Below are positions 48,888 through 61,077 of a DNA stretch of 64,000 nt, piece by piece. Position numbers and translations under genes: made by a program. Below the pieces are notes generated by a model. It saw nothing but the letters and a program-made list of their open reading frames with translations. It did not search any database and was not told the DNA's origin. The stretch comes from Siphonodentalium dalli (lineage: Eukaryota; Mollusca; Scaphopoda; Gadilida; Siphonodentaliidae), in contig CP136062.1 in NCBI GenBank assembly GCA_032622095.1, positions 36,396,918 to 36,460,917 of the forward strand. The letters are read 5' to 3'. The number at the start of each line of letters is the position of its first letter. The stretch's first letter is position 1.

Positions 48888-49389
48888 TTTTAGTGCGTGC
48901 TCGGCTTGATGTTACGTACGCGGTTCGTTGCTTTGTATGAAGTGTTCACTTAAGTTATTGGTTTATGAACATCGGAAACGTTCGTGTAAACCGTATGGCG
49001 ATTTGTACTGTTTCTTAAGAGGGCTAATTGTGTGAATGTAGAGGGTGTGTGATTATACATCAACTGTTGGTATAATTTATACTGTGGGTTTAAATTTCCA
49101 AACGTCACTTCAAGGCTTAAACGTTTATACCTATGTTAGAACTATGTCGTAGTTATCAAAGTAATTCTTCTGTTAAATTAATTTAAACGTCAATAAAACG
49201 TAGCTTGCCAAAGTGTTATATGAACTGAGAAACATGAATGGGAATAACAAGTGACTGATGACTTGGAAGCCGGCTGACGTCATGAGTTAACGTATGCATC
49301 ACTGCGCGTGGCGCACATTCCTTATAGCGTCGTGTTGTGTCTCTCGGTAAGCATACATTTTAAAAGTAAACAGCGGAGTAGTTGAATTC
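48888..49389. other. No supported feature
   Basis: A short signal-peptide-like frame (ATG near 49292) ending at a GTAAGC was considered but is too short to call. Confidence 0.4.
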
Positions 49390-49690
49390 CACAACCTTAA
49401 TCGTAGCCAATCAATAACCACAAGCCTATACATAGCCCTATCCACAGCACTTAACCCTAACCCAATATATTACCCTGACCATATTCATTGCGCTCGTGAA
49501 AGCCATATCCATAGCCATATGAACCCTTACCATAACCATTTTGATAAGTATTATCGTACATACAAGCCATATCCACAACTCTAACCCAATTTATAAACCT
49601 GATCCTACTCATAACTTCAGCCCTAAACATAACACTGATCTACACATAACCATAACCCTATCCTTAAACTTAACCCTTTAAATGAACCTA
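49390..49690. repeat. Degenerate telomere-like C/A-rich tract
   Basis: Repeated 'ccctaaccc', 'aaccctaac', 'ccataaccat' and 'ccatatcca' words on a strand very poor in G. They resemble degraded interstitial (CCCTAA)n plus derived hexamers. No run of more than about two perfect hexamers occurs. Confidence 0.4.
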
Positions 49691-49867
49691 CATCTAGTCA
49701 TAGAATTAACATTTCCTAATGTATACATACATCCGGGGACATTTTCCAACATAATGCGTGAATGGATGTAATATCGGATACTTAATTCATTCGAAAAGTT
49801 AAACCATTTCACTTAATTTGCGCGTGGATTGTACCCACCACATACAATCGTCACATTTGTTTTATTT

Positions 49868-50458
49868 AGATTCAAGATTTCTCCATTTTTTTGTTTTCAT
49901 TTGCGACTGTCACTGTAATTTGCCAAAAGCCTCGACCCACCCAGATGCGCGCTCTCCGTTAGGTGGATTGCTATTGTACCACGACAGTCAAACTTCGGGG
50001 TTATATCTATGGTATACCGAGGTACCTGCTCACGCATTTAACTCGCTCCTTCATTAGACTGTTTGGTTTTGCCGGGGAAATGGGCGAATTTCGCCTTTTG
50101 CCATTGATCGATGGTAGGCTGTGTTCCTCTCTCTGTATTACGAATTACGCTATATAGCGTCGCCACGAGTACACCGTTTGCGCTAAAACTTAGGAAATCG
50201 CACTAGATTTTCTCGTTGATAGCCCTATCACATCCACTCGTCATCAAAATTGTATCTCCATCTTTTTGGAGTATTTTCCACTTTTGGTTTTCGGTGGAAT
50301 TTGCTAATTTTACCCACCGGAACGCGAGCTCTCCGTTGGGCAGGTTACTTTTTAAGTAGGGTGGTCACACTTTGGGATATTATCTATATCGACGTACCTG
50401 ATGATGCATTACCTCTCTCCGCCATTAGTCCGTTTGGATTTGGCAGGGAAAATAGGTT
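49868..50458 (+). repeat. Direct duplication, two ~200 bp copies
   Basis: 49868-50083 and 50262-50458 align in order. Shared blocks include 'gcgctctccgtt', 'gg-ttatatcta', 'gaggtacctg' or its variant, 'ccattagtc-gtttgg' or its variant, and 'gccggggaaat' or its variant. G+C is higher than in the flanks. No conserved frame spans both copies. Confidence 0.65.
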
Positions 50459-52374
50459 AGTGTGTTTTCTGTTGCTAAATATGACGTTTGTATCCGCCAC
50501 CGGTCTGCCTGGTCTCCCATCCCGGCCTGGTATCACTACCCCGGCATGGATTCGCCGCCTTCCTGGATCTGGTCTCACACAGGCTCACAGGCTCATTCAT
50601 TAGCCAAATTGTTTGATTGTAACTTGGACACTTCTCAATCGATTTACGAACTTCTTTCAGGAGGATCATGAGTACGTCCTACAAATACATGAGAGTAAAA
50701 ATAGTTGAAATCATATTAAATAAAAATTGCGAACGTTTTGCCCCCACCAAAACCCCAAAAATATAAGCCCGTCCCTGTTCAAAATTTGTTTTCGTAGTAA
50801 ATTGCTAACGCGTAACAGCATAGAAGCTCTCAAATCTGGACACCTTGCATGCAATAGGCTGACACAGGATATGAAATAAATCGAGTTTTGCTAACAATGG
50901 GCGACAACTATGTAGAGATATATATATATATATAGCCTATTGACCTATAATTAGTATAGGTCTATATCCATACGAAATTCCAGCTCCCTATCTATTGTAC
51001 TTCCTGTGATATAAGCGCTATAAAATTGCTAAGAATAATAAATAATAATAATACTGGGAAAAGATAAAAAGAATGAATAACAATATACTTCCATGGTAAA
51101 ACCATGGAAATATAATAATTATAAAATAAACCTATAGCAGCCGAGAATATAACATTTTCACCACTCGTGGTATTGCGGTTTTAACCACTCGATAAAAGGC
51201 TCGTGGTTAAACAATTCCACTCGTTGTGAAAATTTGGTACTCTCGGCTACTATTGGCCCAGTCTATATATATCCCCACAATCGTCTGAATATGAAAACGA
51301 TCTTTCAGATATTTCACATTTCTCAACAGATAAAGCATAAATCCACGGTATGCTCCCATGATGACGAATTGATGCTGCCCAGTGTCTTGGCTGATGATGG
51401 ACACAACTGTATAGTAGTAGCGGGTGAGTATTTCTTGCTGATAGTATGTTAGCACCATAACTATAGAACACGAATGGAAACTGAAACAGTTTAATTTGAT
51501 TGATTGATTGATTGGTTGATTGTTTATCTGTAAAACATTACAAACATAATGAACAGTGAAATAAATAGAGGATATGTAGTGTTTTTGAGTGGATACCGAA
51601 AAATATGTCACGAGTGAGCGAGACAAATATTTATTTTCGCGATCGGATTGCCACGAATGACATATTTTTCGGCATCCACTCAATATCCACTCAAAAAACG
51701 CTAGATATTCTTTTTATTATACGCATTTCCAAAGAAATTAACCATTTACCAATTATGACGTTAAATGATCTCACAATCGTTTTCTATCGATGCATCATTT
51801 TTGAAGCCTTCAGTTGATCGATGCCTGTTCATGCAATTTTACTTCACCATCCGCAGAATATAAAAATATAGTTCCCGTATTCTTCCCTTTATTTCCCCCT
51901 ATAAATATGTCGAATTTCAACATAAAATAGATTTTAATTATAACTGTAATATCAGTGAATATAATATAAATTAGAAGATCACAATGGGTTCTTTCACTTT
52001 GTCCTTCTTCAACAGTACAAACCGGAAGCAGTATTGGTACACGCAAGTGAATCGGTCGCACGCGCGAGCTAGTGTGAAAGTATATTATTCTATATCCCCT
52101 TCTGAGTGATATCGATGTTTATCTAAACGCGTTTGTTCTATAATTCACTGTTTAGCGTATAACAAACATGATTATATTGCACAGGAGCGGCATGACAACG
52201 TGTGCCGTCTTCCTTCCGCCCCTGTATGTAAATGAAATTTAAATACTAAAATGACAACGTGAAATAGTGTAAGATTTAAATATATGAAACAATATGAAAC
52301 ATATACGCATGAATGGCTTATCCAAACCATTTAAATGGTGTACATAGTGAGCCGGTATATGTAATTATTGTTAC
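50459..52374. other. No supported gene; simple repeats
   Basis: Holds (TA)n at 50920-50934, an AAT-rich tract near 51035-51055 and (TTGA)n at 51497-51522. The 158-codon minus-strand frame 51207-51683 runs through the (TTGA)n tract and is rejected as coding. Confidence 0.5.
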
Positions 52375-52460
52375 AAGCAATAATAATAAATAATTTGTAT
52401 ATAGCGCTGTATCCAAGATGGCCCAGAGCGCTTAATTGCGCTGTATCATAAGTGCAGTGA
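52375..52460 (+). mobile_element. Probable SINE/LINE 3'-end fragment
   Basis: 'aataataataaataatttgtatatagcgctgtatcc' followed by 'agagcgcttaattgcgct' is a 3'-end type widely seen in marine invertebrates ('tttatatagcgc...agcgctta'). Assigned on recognition. Confidence 0.4.
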
Positions 52461-52969
52461 GTCTGACTGAAATGGTATGGTTTTAGATTATACAGTGGGT
52501 TAAACTAAGATTTGCAGGACACCTGGTTATCATAATTCCATGAAGATACAGCTGTTTTAAAGAAATATATCCAAGTGCTCGTCTGTTCATGGTGCTATAC
52601 TGGCTAATTATTCTCAGTTTAAAATAAATTTTGTTATATATCAGCTGCATATACCGGACACAACGAGATTTTTTTATGTTAGGCTTTGAGTTTGTAGTAA
52701 AAAAATTTGAAAGAAATCATCTGCATCATGCAGATATATCTTTGTGAGATGCCAATATTTTAAGATCATAAAAAGTGATCTGCTACGGACTGATTTCAGA
52801 AGAAAGTATATGTGACTGCACACTGTGACCAAACTTTTTGAGCAGGCCTTCTACACATTTCCATCTCTCTTGACAAATTTTATCTTTTTATGTGGAAAAT
52901 ATATTGAGTGAGACAGACTAAATGGTGTTATAATACATGAGCCATTATAACATACCATCATCTTCTGAC
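52461..52969. other. No supported feature
   Basis: AT-rich, nothing recognised. Confidence 0.45.
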
Positions 52970-54370
52970 TGTACAATGTCCCTTATTGTGCAATAATATA
53001 TGTATCTATTAAACAAAATGATACATATTCTTTGAATGCACTCTTCTATGTACCTGTTTTCCTAGCTCACTATATGAATGCCTGATTCCCGTCCCCATAT
53101 GCATATGCCAGTTGAGAAGATATAATTGTTCTTGTAATTTACTGTATCAATACTGGTAACCCTCCTCTCTTCATTCCTGAGCCAAACGGCACCAATTTAT
53201 TACCATGGCGTCTTTAACCAAAATGGTTTGATTCATCGTATCATTGGCGAACAACGTGTATGAATATGGTGGGAATAAGTGGTAATTAACATAATTGTAT
53301 CAGCTTTGGTGTCCCTCCCCTCCCCATTCAAGGCTCTAACGGCGTCACCTTTGGCATATTGAAACCACGTCAATTAGACTCCTGGTATAATGTAGATGGT
53401 TTGTATCAAGTTGGTGAAAACGGCGCTAGAAATATGTTTTGGTTCCCCTGTCCACTCGAGCCGCGCCATATAATGGAGATACGATTGGTGGTAATCGTCG
53501 ACAAAACTATATCATCATTTTTGCTGCCCATCCCACTGTTCTGCTCCTACCACCAACAGTATCACTCTAGATGATTTAACCCGCACTGTTATCTTTAAGT
53601 TACACGTGTTAGACCACTTTGTTCCCCCGTGAAGTTATGTAGAATAAAGACAGGTAGACATTCGCAAATACTGGTACAAAGGGTGGCGTCTTTCACCCTC
53701 ACGACTTGATTCCTCATATCTATCTATATATCAGTGGAGAAGAACGAGTGTATATGAATGTGGTGGAAATTGGAGCCAATTTGTGTAAGCTTTGGTGACC
53801 CTTCCGTCCTTATCCCTGACTCAAACGGTGCCGCCTTTGACATATTTAAACCATTCAATTAGATTTATTATGAAGATGATTATATATAGATATAATATAA
53901 TACAATTGGTGGAAATCAGCGACTAAACAAATTCGTATCATATTATTGCCCACATCTCGAATCCAAACGGCACCAATTTGGCGTATTTAAACGACACCCC
54001 ATGTCAAGAAGAATATATATGAATTTGTGGAAATCTGCGCTAAAATATTTTTTCTAACAATTTCGTGTCACTCTCCCCCTCCATGCAAATCTGACTCGAA
54101 CGGCCCAACTTTTGACATATTGAAATCACACAATTAGACTCCTGATATAATGTAGATGATTATTATAAGTTTGGTGGTAATCACAGAATAAACAAATTCT
54201 TGTAAAATTTATCAGCAACACCCCCCATTTCTCATCCAAACGACACCAATTTGGCGTCTTTAAATTACACGATTAGATTACTCGTATCATAGAGAAAAAT
54301 GTGTATCAATTCAGTCCACTCCTGACTCGAATGACATCACTTTTGACAGCTTTAGATATCGGCTCCTGAT
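52970..54370 (+). repeat. Segmental duplication copy A with ~140 bp dimeric satellite
   Basis: 52970-53170 matches 55010-55200. It is followed by diverged ~140 bp monomers. Core words recur near 53187, 53333, 53821, 53953, 54095, 54233 and 54322. Two monomer types alternate: type A with 'cggcaccaatttggcgt' and type B with 'ctcgaa-gg-gcc-cttttgacat'. This gives a ~280 bp higher-order unit. Confidence 0.65.
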
Positions 54371-54705
54371 ATCAAGGAGCTGATTATGTATAAGTTATGT
54401 AAAACAGAGACATTTGTCAATACATATATACATTTTGCGAGGAAAAGAGTTCTTGTTATAGTACTACAGCATACGTTGGTTATAAGGGATGATTTTTTGG
54501 CTTACAATTGATAGTTTGAAATAGATATTTTTTGAAAATTCACGAATGGGGCGCCTTCTTAACCAAATAGTACTCATAAAACAAAGTTTGGTTCCCTTTA
54601 ACCTACCGGAATTATACCGGGTAAGCCTGCTATGGCATAATTATGTATACACCAGGTACGCGTACACCCCGAAAATGGCATAAGACATTTTCTCGCTAAA
54701 TGATG

Positions 54706-55050
54706 TTAAGTATAAACAAGGCGCGGACTTTGATTGCTGGTGTCAAAGCCTGAACAAACGCGTACAATGTATATAGCTTTTAATGGTAAGCCAGAGTCAT
54801 TCTTTAGTTGACAGACACTGTCAGCAGTGACGCCGTGGATGTTTTCAAAAGTGCCTGAGCCACTTGCTGTGGTCAGTTTTGTCGATTTGACACATACACT
54901 GTCGCCACAAACACTTTCTGAGTACCTTGTCGACATTTCCGAGTACATTGGAGGCTGACGGCACCTCCAGTTCCCGATAACGTTTTGTTGGCCATCGATC
55001 TTGTTGGTTCATTTAGAAAAGTCCCGCATTGTGCAAGAATATATGTATCT
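54706..55050 (-). pseudogene. Frameshifted exon of a Cys-containing protein
   Basis: On the minus strand an acceptor 'cattttatttcag' (55063-55051) opens a frame reading 'DTYILAQCGTFLNEPTRS' and '...SLQCTRKC' and ending at a stop at 54873-54875. A second frame overlapping it (54948-54706) reads 'SESVCGDSVCVKS', '...DSVCQLKNDSGLPL' and '...VRVCSGFD', ending at TAA. Both pieces look protein-like with regular cysteines, and one frameshift near 54900 would separate them. Family not recognised. It sits between the two copies of the dimeric satellite. It could be a decayed terminal exon or a gene with an unseen intron. Confidence 0.4.
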
Positions 55051-56010
55051 CTGAAATAAAATGATAAATATACTTTCAATGTTTTCTTCTATGTATCTGT
55101 TTTTGCTATGTCACTATTTGAATTCCCTGATTCTCGTTACCATATAAATATGACAGTTGAGAAGATATAATTGTTCACATTACTTAATTGGGTCACCATT
55201 TGTCGAGGTCGTGAAATTTGAACTCCAAAAACTCAATAGAACGATATGGATATGACTAAATATAACTGGTGTATGTCAGCGACTATCACATTGTTATCAA
55301 TGGTAGTTCCCCTCCGCTCTCCAACCCTGACCCCAAACAGCACCAATTTGGCGTCTTTAAATCAGCCGATTAGATTCCTCGTATCAAGGCACATAATGTG
55401 TATTAATTTGGTGGAAATTGCCGCCAAAATATTATCAATTTTTGTGACCATCTCCCCTTCAGTGCACCCATGACTCGAATGACGCCTCTTTTGACAGCAT
55501 TACGTACCGTTAGATATAGACTCCTGATATCATGGGGATGGTTATTTGTAAGTTTGGTGGTAATCGACGACTAAACAAATTCTTATCATATTGTGTGCCC
55601 TTTCCCCCATATCCCATCCAAAACGGCACCAATTTGGCGTTTTTGAATCACACGAGGAGATTCCTTCGTATCATGGATAAGAATGAGTATCATTTTGGTG
55701 GAAATCGGAGATAAAATAGTTTTATTAATATTTGTGCCCCTCCCCTTCCCTGACTCGAATGGCGCTAATTTTGACATCTTTAAACCAAACAATTTTGATT
55801 CCTCATGTCATGCAGATGATTATGTATAAGTTTGGTGGAAATCGGCGACAATTTTGTTTGCTACCGCTTCCCATTTTCTGCCCCTGACAAAAACAGCGTC
55901 GCTTTATAAAATTCTAACCCTCACAGTATCTTCCTCGTAAAACGTTACCCTGTCAGACCCATTTGGTGCCATCTAGATGGTCTTCCGTGAATTTATATAG
56001 AACACAGACA
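55010..56010 (+). repeat. Segmental duplication copy B with ~140 bp dimeric satellite
   Basis: 55010-55200 matches 52970-53170. The satellite cores then recur near 55329 (A), 55471 (B), 55615 (A), 55750 (B) and 55888, with spacings of 142, 144, 135 and 138 bp. Confidence 0.7.
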
Positions 56011-57631
56011 GACATTCGAAAATATAGATATAGATGACCAAATAAGCGCCCTTTAAGATCGCTGTTCATTTTGTTCATATCCATCAGTTTGTTCGTATGA
56101 AATGTTACATATCATCCAGCTAAAATGAAAGTTGTGTTCAGGCTTTATACTAGCATGGAACATATTGTATATGTATGTGCATCTGGCCTTAAAGATAAGA
56201 GCTAGAGGCAGCATCAGCCTCGTCGCCAAGTATTCATAATCATGTATATCGATTGGCAGGTGTCGCGTGTCAAAGATCCAGCAGGAAGTGGACTTGTGGT
56301 GTGTACTTGCAAACCAGTGAATGAAATACTCAACGCGATAACACAAATGATGTTTACCATCCAAAACATACCTTTTTGTTCTGGAATATTCTACTTCAAT
56401 GTTAGGAGACGGCCGAGACGGGTGCTCTTTTGTGATTGTTGAATTGTCGTCAGAGATCAGAATTGGAGATGGCTCCACAATTACTCTTTTGTTAATCAAA
56501 CACCGTTCATGAACTTATGGCTTATCGAAGCTCCCCGGGTCTACCTGGATAACGGCTTTGTCGGGAATAGACTAGAACATTTAGGCCTTGAAATTTGCGA
56601 AACACAATGGCACCACTTTTGCATACGAATTGGTTCACTTCATCGTTCTAACATCCGTTCCAGGACGAACGAACTCTCAAATTTTTACGAATATTGCGCT
56701 GGGCATTCATGTGTACGTTCCAATGTTATAGCGTCAAATTAAAATATTAATGTAAACAGAATTTCGTGGTAAGCTAATGTATATACGTGTATGTGCTTAG
56801 AAGAGTCTAGTATATAGTTTCCATTTGCACACACAGTACATGTATGTGCCGGTTGCATGCACATATCTTATCGGTAATAGCTATATACTGATTCGTTCGT
56901 ATATTTATAGAACGCTTCAAGCAAGTGGCGCACTTCAAGCACGAACGAGCCACAATAACTCATATCAATTCATATTACCTTCCAATGTAAAGTCGGACAT
57001 CTGGGGGGCAAACACACGATATAATAGAATACTAAATTAGACTGCCTTTGTGTAATTTACCCTGAATCCCAAACTTTGAGGACGACATTTCGTTCGTTTG
57101 TAACATAACTATGGCAAAGGTACAAAGTTTTCTTGTGTTTTGTTAAAATAGGGATAATTAAAAAATGCCATTTTTAGGTTGTAAGAAGATTCCAAGCGTT
57201 CCATGTGAATACGTATTAAAATATATGCATATGGGAGAAGTCCACCAGGATCGTTTTATGATTTCCAGGTTGTTATATTGTTCTAAATGGCATATAGAAT
57301 AGTTTAACCATGAAGGTAACTTAAAAATTCAACATGCTGCAGGAAATTATCAAGGCTAAGTTTTGTTTCACATTGTTCCAAGTGCGCATATTTCTACATC
57401 ACTAGGTTAAGTATAAGAAGAAGCGTCTATCCGCAATGTGGAGTGGCTTGAGCACATGGATATAGATTTATCACATAATTTGCCCATAAAAACAGTTTCA
57501 TAATATTCGGTAAGACACACGTTTAATATCAGAGCGTGTGATGACGTCACGTGGTTCTTTAAATGACTTGCGATCGCTGCAGTTTATGATTATTGCTTTC
57601 GATGAATACTTCGCGTTTATTTGATCATGTG
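56011..57631. other. No supported feature
   Basis: Open frames at 56053-56499 (minus, 148 codons) and 56509-56742 (plus) have no recognisable domain. A frame of this length is expected by chance in 64 kb. Confidence 0.45.
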
Positions 57632-57798
57632 ATAAAAGATATCTCACACTCGTCAAATTTTATACGTAATTTATCAACCTATAGTCCACTAAATTCTATT
57701 TCAGCCTCGGTAAACCTCAGCTCAAATCAAAATTAGTGAACTAGCTAGGTTGATAAATTCCGTATAAAATAGAAACGCATGTGAGATCCTCTATTTAT
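57632..57798. repeat. Inverted repeat with nested hairpin
   Basis: 'atctcaca', 'attttata', 'aatttatcaacct' and 'tagt' blocks of 57632-57690 have complements in 57735-57798. The centre ('cctcggtaaacctc') is partly self-complementary. Confidence 0.7.
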
Positions 57799-57879
57799 CC
57801 ACATTACCCATCTGATGTGTTCGCACCAGATTCCAAACTTTAAAAATTATCACGAAAACATAAACAAGAGCAAGCCGTC

Positions 57880-58250
57880 GGGGCGTGGCATAATACGCCC
57901 GTGTCTGGAGTAGAGTGGGGCATGTAGACAGAACCAATATTTGAACTTGATCTTTATACCAAATTTGGTTCAGTTCACTCGATTCAATCTTAAGTTATCA
58001 TCTGTAAACCACATATAGGTAAAATCTAAGTCGACAAAGGGGCATAACTCAGTCACAATCATATTCAAACTTATTCTGTATTTTGGTGTGGTAAACTAAC
58101 ATACCAAATTTGGTTCAGTTCACTTGATTCAATCTAAAGTTATCATCCGGAAACCATAAGCGGACGGTCGGACGACGGACGACGGACGGACGTCCGGACA
58201 ACCCATTTACATAATACGACCGTTTTTTTCAAACGGGCGTATACAAATGC
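57880..58250. mobile_element. Short element with molluscan 'ggggcataactcagtc' repeat
   Basis: The left end contains 'cataatacgcccgtgt' and the right end 'cataatacgaccgttt' and 'aaacgggcgtat', giving partial inverted and direct terminal similarity. The body has two copies of 'ccaaatttggttcagttcac' followed by 'gattcaat' (57958 and 58103), then 'ggggcataactcagtcacaa' and a GAC/GGACG-rich segment (58162-58200). I recognise this type of element as abundant in bivalve and other molluscan genomes. Confidence 0.6.
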
Positions 58251-60167
58251 ACTTATAGGACAAGTTGGAACTCAGGTCTCGATTTGACAAAACATCATAT
58301 TTTCCATCCCTACACGCGCATGTATACGATTAAAATATAACACACTGTTTACATATTATAACTTGGCCGCTTTCTTCCCATTCACGAACGTAGAATGCGT
58401 TTATACATAAGTGCATGAATGTGGTGTCAGAGCAATGGAGTGTCACACCCTCTCAACGTTAGCCAACGAAAAATTATCATAACTGACCCAACATTGGTTA
58501 GACTGCTTTCAGTGAAATTTTGAACTCCCTACACGAGGCATTCATTGGATCAGTGCTCTAACACAGGCTTTAAATTGTTTGCCTCAAGACAGTCGCATAC
58601 ATGGACGTCACATTTTGAACAAATCCAATCATCCATCTGTAATCACTCCACGATCAAACCAGGGGGGGGGGGTCGGAAAAAAAATTCAGGCACGTACGTA
58701 TGGCATTTTTTCCCTTTCGATCATTTTTGTACCCACCCACCCCCACCGCCAAATATTTTTCCGTTTTCGGCAGTTTTTTTTCCGACCATTTTTTGACACC
58801 CCCCCCCCCCCCGTTTTAACACTAAAACAGAGATTTTCGGGGGGAAATTCACTGTAAACAGCTGTATAAGAATTTCTGTGCATACTATTTATCATGGATG
58901 TTAACATGGACATGTAAATAGGAATGAGTCATTTTGAGGTCATTCGGCCAAAAAAAAATGGCTGCCAGCGGCCATCTTGGATTTAAAAATTTGCAACAAA
59001 ATACAACACGATAACTGCCTGCAGTCAGTTTACCAGTTAGAATTACATTATTTCTCTCATTCAAAGTGGTTTTGAAGCCAACTCATTGCCAAAACACTAA
59101 AAAAACAAGCAGGAAATTTATTTTTTAGTTGCGGAAAAAATTGCTTGTTGGTGGCTTTGAAAGGCATACGTTTTTTCACCCCCTCCCCCCCCCCCGATCA
59201 AACGGGTATAATCTTTGCAGGATTAAAATTTAATTTGTACTCGATATTTCCTGACATCAATTGCTGTGTTGGCACATGCACATGTGACATTCTGGTGGGC
59301 CTAAGGGTAAATGTGTTTATATTATATATTAAGGTGGGTCAACCAGTTATAAAGGGCTATTTGTCGATATCCTGCCGAAATACAATAGCAAACACTAACA
59401 GTATTGTTACATAATAATTTATATAAGTCTGAAATAGCTTAAACATCAGCTCTGTCCAGGGCCAACCAAAGCCTACACTATGTCGATGAATCAATTATTT
59501 TGAAAATGTAACTCCATTTATATAATCTAAAAATGCACCTTTCCGATTGGATACCAAATTAGTTAAAATGTAATTTTTCAGCTTATGCTATATGTAAAAG
59601 AAACGAGAAACAATTAAATTACCACCATTTCTACGGCCCAGTCGTCGCAACAATACACACAAGATTCAATATATCTCTTTGAAGACGAATACAAAAAATA
59701 ATAATGGAGAAAATTCGTTTACGGCGGAAGTGAACGCTCTTAACAAAAGACGATCAGTGAATATTTTGCTGACCTGACAGAAATTCAAAACTGGTTGAAA
59801 CTTCCTCTTTTGAAAGTCATCCCAAGCATCAGCACATCATATTAATATGCTCATGATCTTATCTAAATAGTTTCTGATATACATGTACAACACATATGTA
59901 GTGTGGTTTTCTGGTGTCAAATCGGACAGGGGTGGAACATTTGAAACATTCGGCTATGCTGCAATAACCCATTTTTTTAGATTTATTAACTATTATTTTG
60001 CACCGGATTCTTTTATATTGTTTCAAACTCGTGTCGACACTTAGGTGGGTCGTTGCAATACATCATGAACTTTAAGAGCGTGCGTTTAGTCAACATGGTG
60101 CATGAGCTGTCGTTACATGTTAAAGTATTTCCACAATGAGGGACAAACTACTATTTACTTTTTTTAG
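58251..60167. other. No supported gene; homopolymer-rich
   Basis: Homopolymer G at 58662-58671 and C near 58799-58812 and 59187-59196. Proline-rich frames around them are artefacts of poly-C. No exon preceding 60168 was identified. Confidence 0.4.
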
Positions 60168-60317
60168 AATCCGGAAAACTTCTCCAGACATGCGCACACA
60201 ACACCGAATGCGCGAGACGTGCGTCGTGTGTGCACGAGGATTGCTCTGCAATGACATGCGTCTGCGACCAAGGTTACTCCCCGAATAGCAACATCTCACC
60301 AACCAGATGCCTCAAGC
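60168..60317 (+). CDS. EGF/EB-like Cys-rich exon
   Basis: Acceptor AG 60166-60167 after a T-rich tract and donor GTAAGT 60318-60323 delimit 150 nt, phase 1 on both sides (2 nt + 49 codons + 1 nt), with no stop. It reads 'LLQTCAHNTECARRASCVHE', '..DCSAMTCVCDQGYSPNS' and then '...RCLK', with eight cysteines and the 'C.CD.GY' signature of EGF-like or EB modules in secreted and surface proteins. A symmetric phase-1 exon is the usual unit of module shuffling. No upstream exon or signal peptide was found. Its donor is compatible with the phase-1 acceptor at 61703, so it may belong to the gene at 61078-62023 as an earlier exon, or to a separate upstream gene. Confidence 0.7.
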
Positions 60318-61077
60318 GTAAGTTATCAGCTCAATCAATATCATTACGATTAAGATAGAATATAATCAGTTTCAAAGGAGAACATTGTCCCGTTCATGAT
60401 GTAGCTGTGTTGGTGCAGCATTAAAGATCACGTGCCAACGTATTCTCTTATATATGTGAGTCTCCCATAGGGAGCATCACATATATTAGAGAATGCACTT
60501 GCTTACAAGGTGAAGGTAAATATTGTTAGGCCAATGAATTATCTTATATTTGCGATGCTCCATGTTGGAGACTCGCATGTCCATGTATAAGGGAATGTAT
60601 TGGTAATGGCACATGTTTTGTACAACATATCAGGAAGCTCCAGTCATGGAAGAGTTACTTTGATGTTGGTCGTGATTATATCCAGGTTATATCCAAGTAC
60701 ACATACATATGATTTGTGACGGAATTATCCTCAAATTCGAGCTGACTGCAAATCACCAAGCATAATAAGTATGTATTCATATGTTGCCTCCACTATATTC
60801 ACACTCATTCGGATCAAATAGTAACATAAATATGCGCATCTGTCTCCACATGAAATCATAGTGAACTCAACACTAGATATGGTTTGTCACTACCTCAAAC
60901 TTGATATATAGATGCGGGTCTAAAATAATAAGTTTGAGCCAGCGACAACCGTCAACAGGAGCTTCTTGCTATAGGAACTGGTTTTTTTTTTCGAATAATT
61001 TTCTATTTTTTACATAAAATGCAGCTATTTTTAGAACAATTTTAACATTCTAGTTTATTAATCCTTTCTAGTAGAAC
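60318..61077. other. Intron or intergenic, contains the second hairpin element
   Basis: Apart from the twin hairpin (60434-60604) nothing is supported. A pyrimidine tract ending 'cctttctag' just before 61072 could be the acceptor of a 5' UTR intron. Confidence 0.4.
60434..60604. mobile_element. Second twin-hairpin element
   Basis: Hairpin 60434-60502 (69 bp) and hairpin 60530-60604 (75 bp) are diverged inverted copies of each other, 27 bp apart, with the same layout as 29913-30143. The stem next to the loop reads 'gtgagtctccc-ata-gggagcatcac' here against 'gcgagtcgacc-ata-ggtcgcctcgc' there, so several differences are paired on both sides of the stem. Confidence 0.7.

Noticed and set aside
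49292-49350. Short signal-peptide exon ending at GTAAGC
   Set aside because: Only ~18 codons, and no partner exon was found.
50462-50603. Collagen-like Gly/Pro stretch
   Set aside because: Only a few GLPG-type residues. No sustained Gly-X-Y periodicity.
51207-51683. 158-codon minus-strand gene
   Set aside because: Runs through a (TTGA)n simple repeat and has no domain or splice context.
56053-56499. 148-codon minus-strand frame
   Set aside because: No recognisable domain. A frame of this length is expected by chance in 64 kb.
58545-58857. Pro-rich proteins
   Set aside because: Produced by poly-C and poly-G homopolymers.
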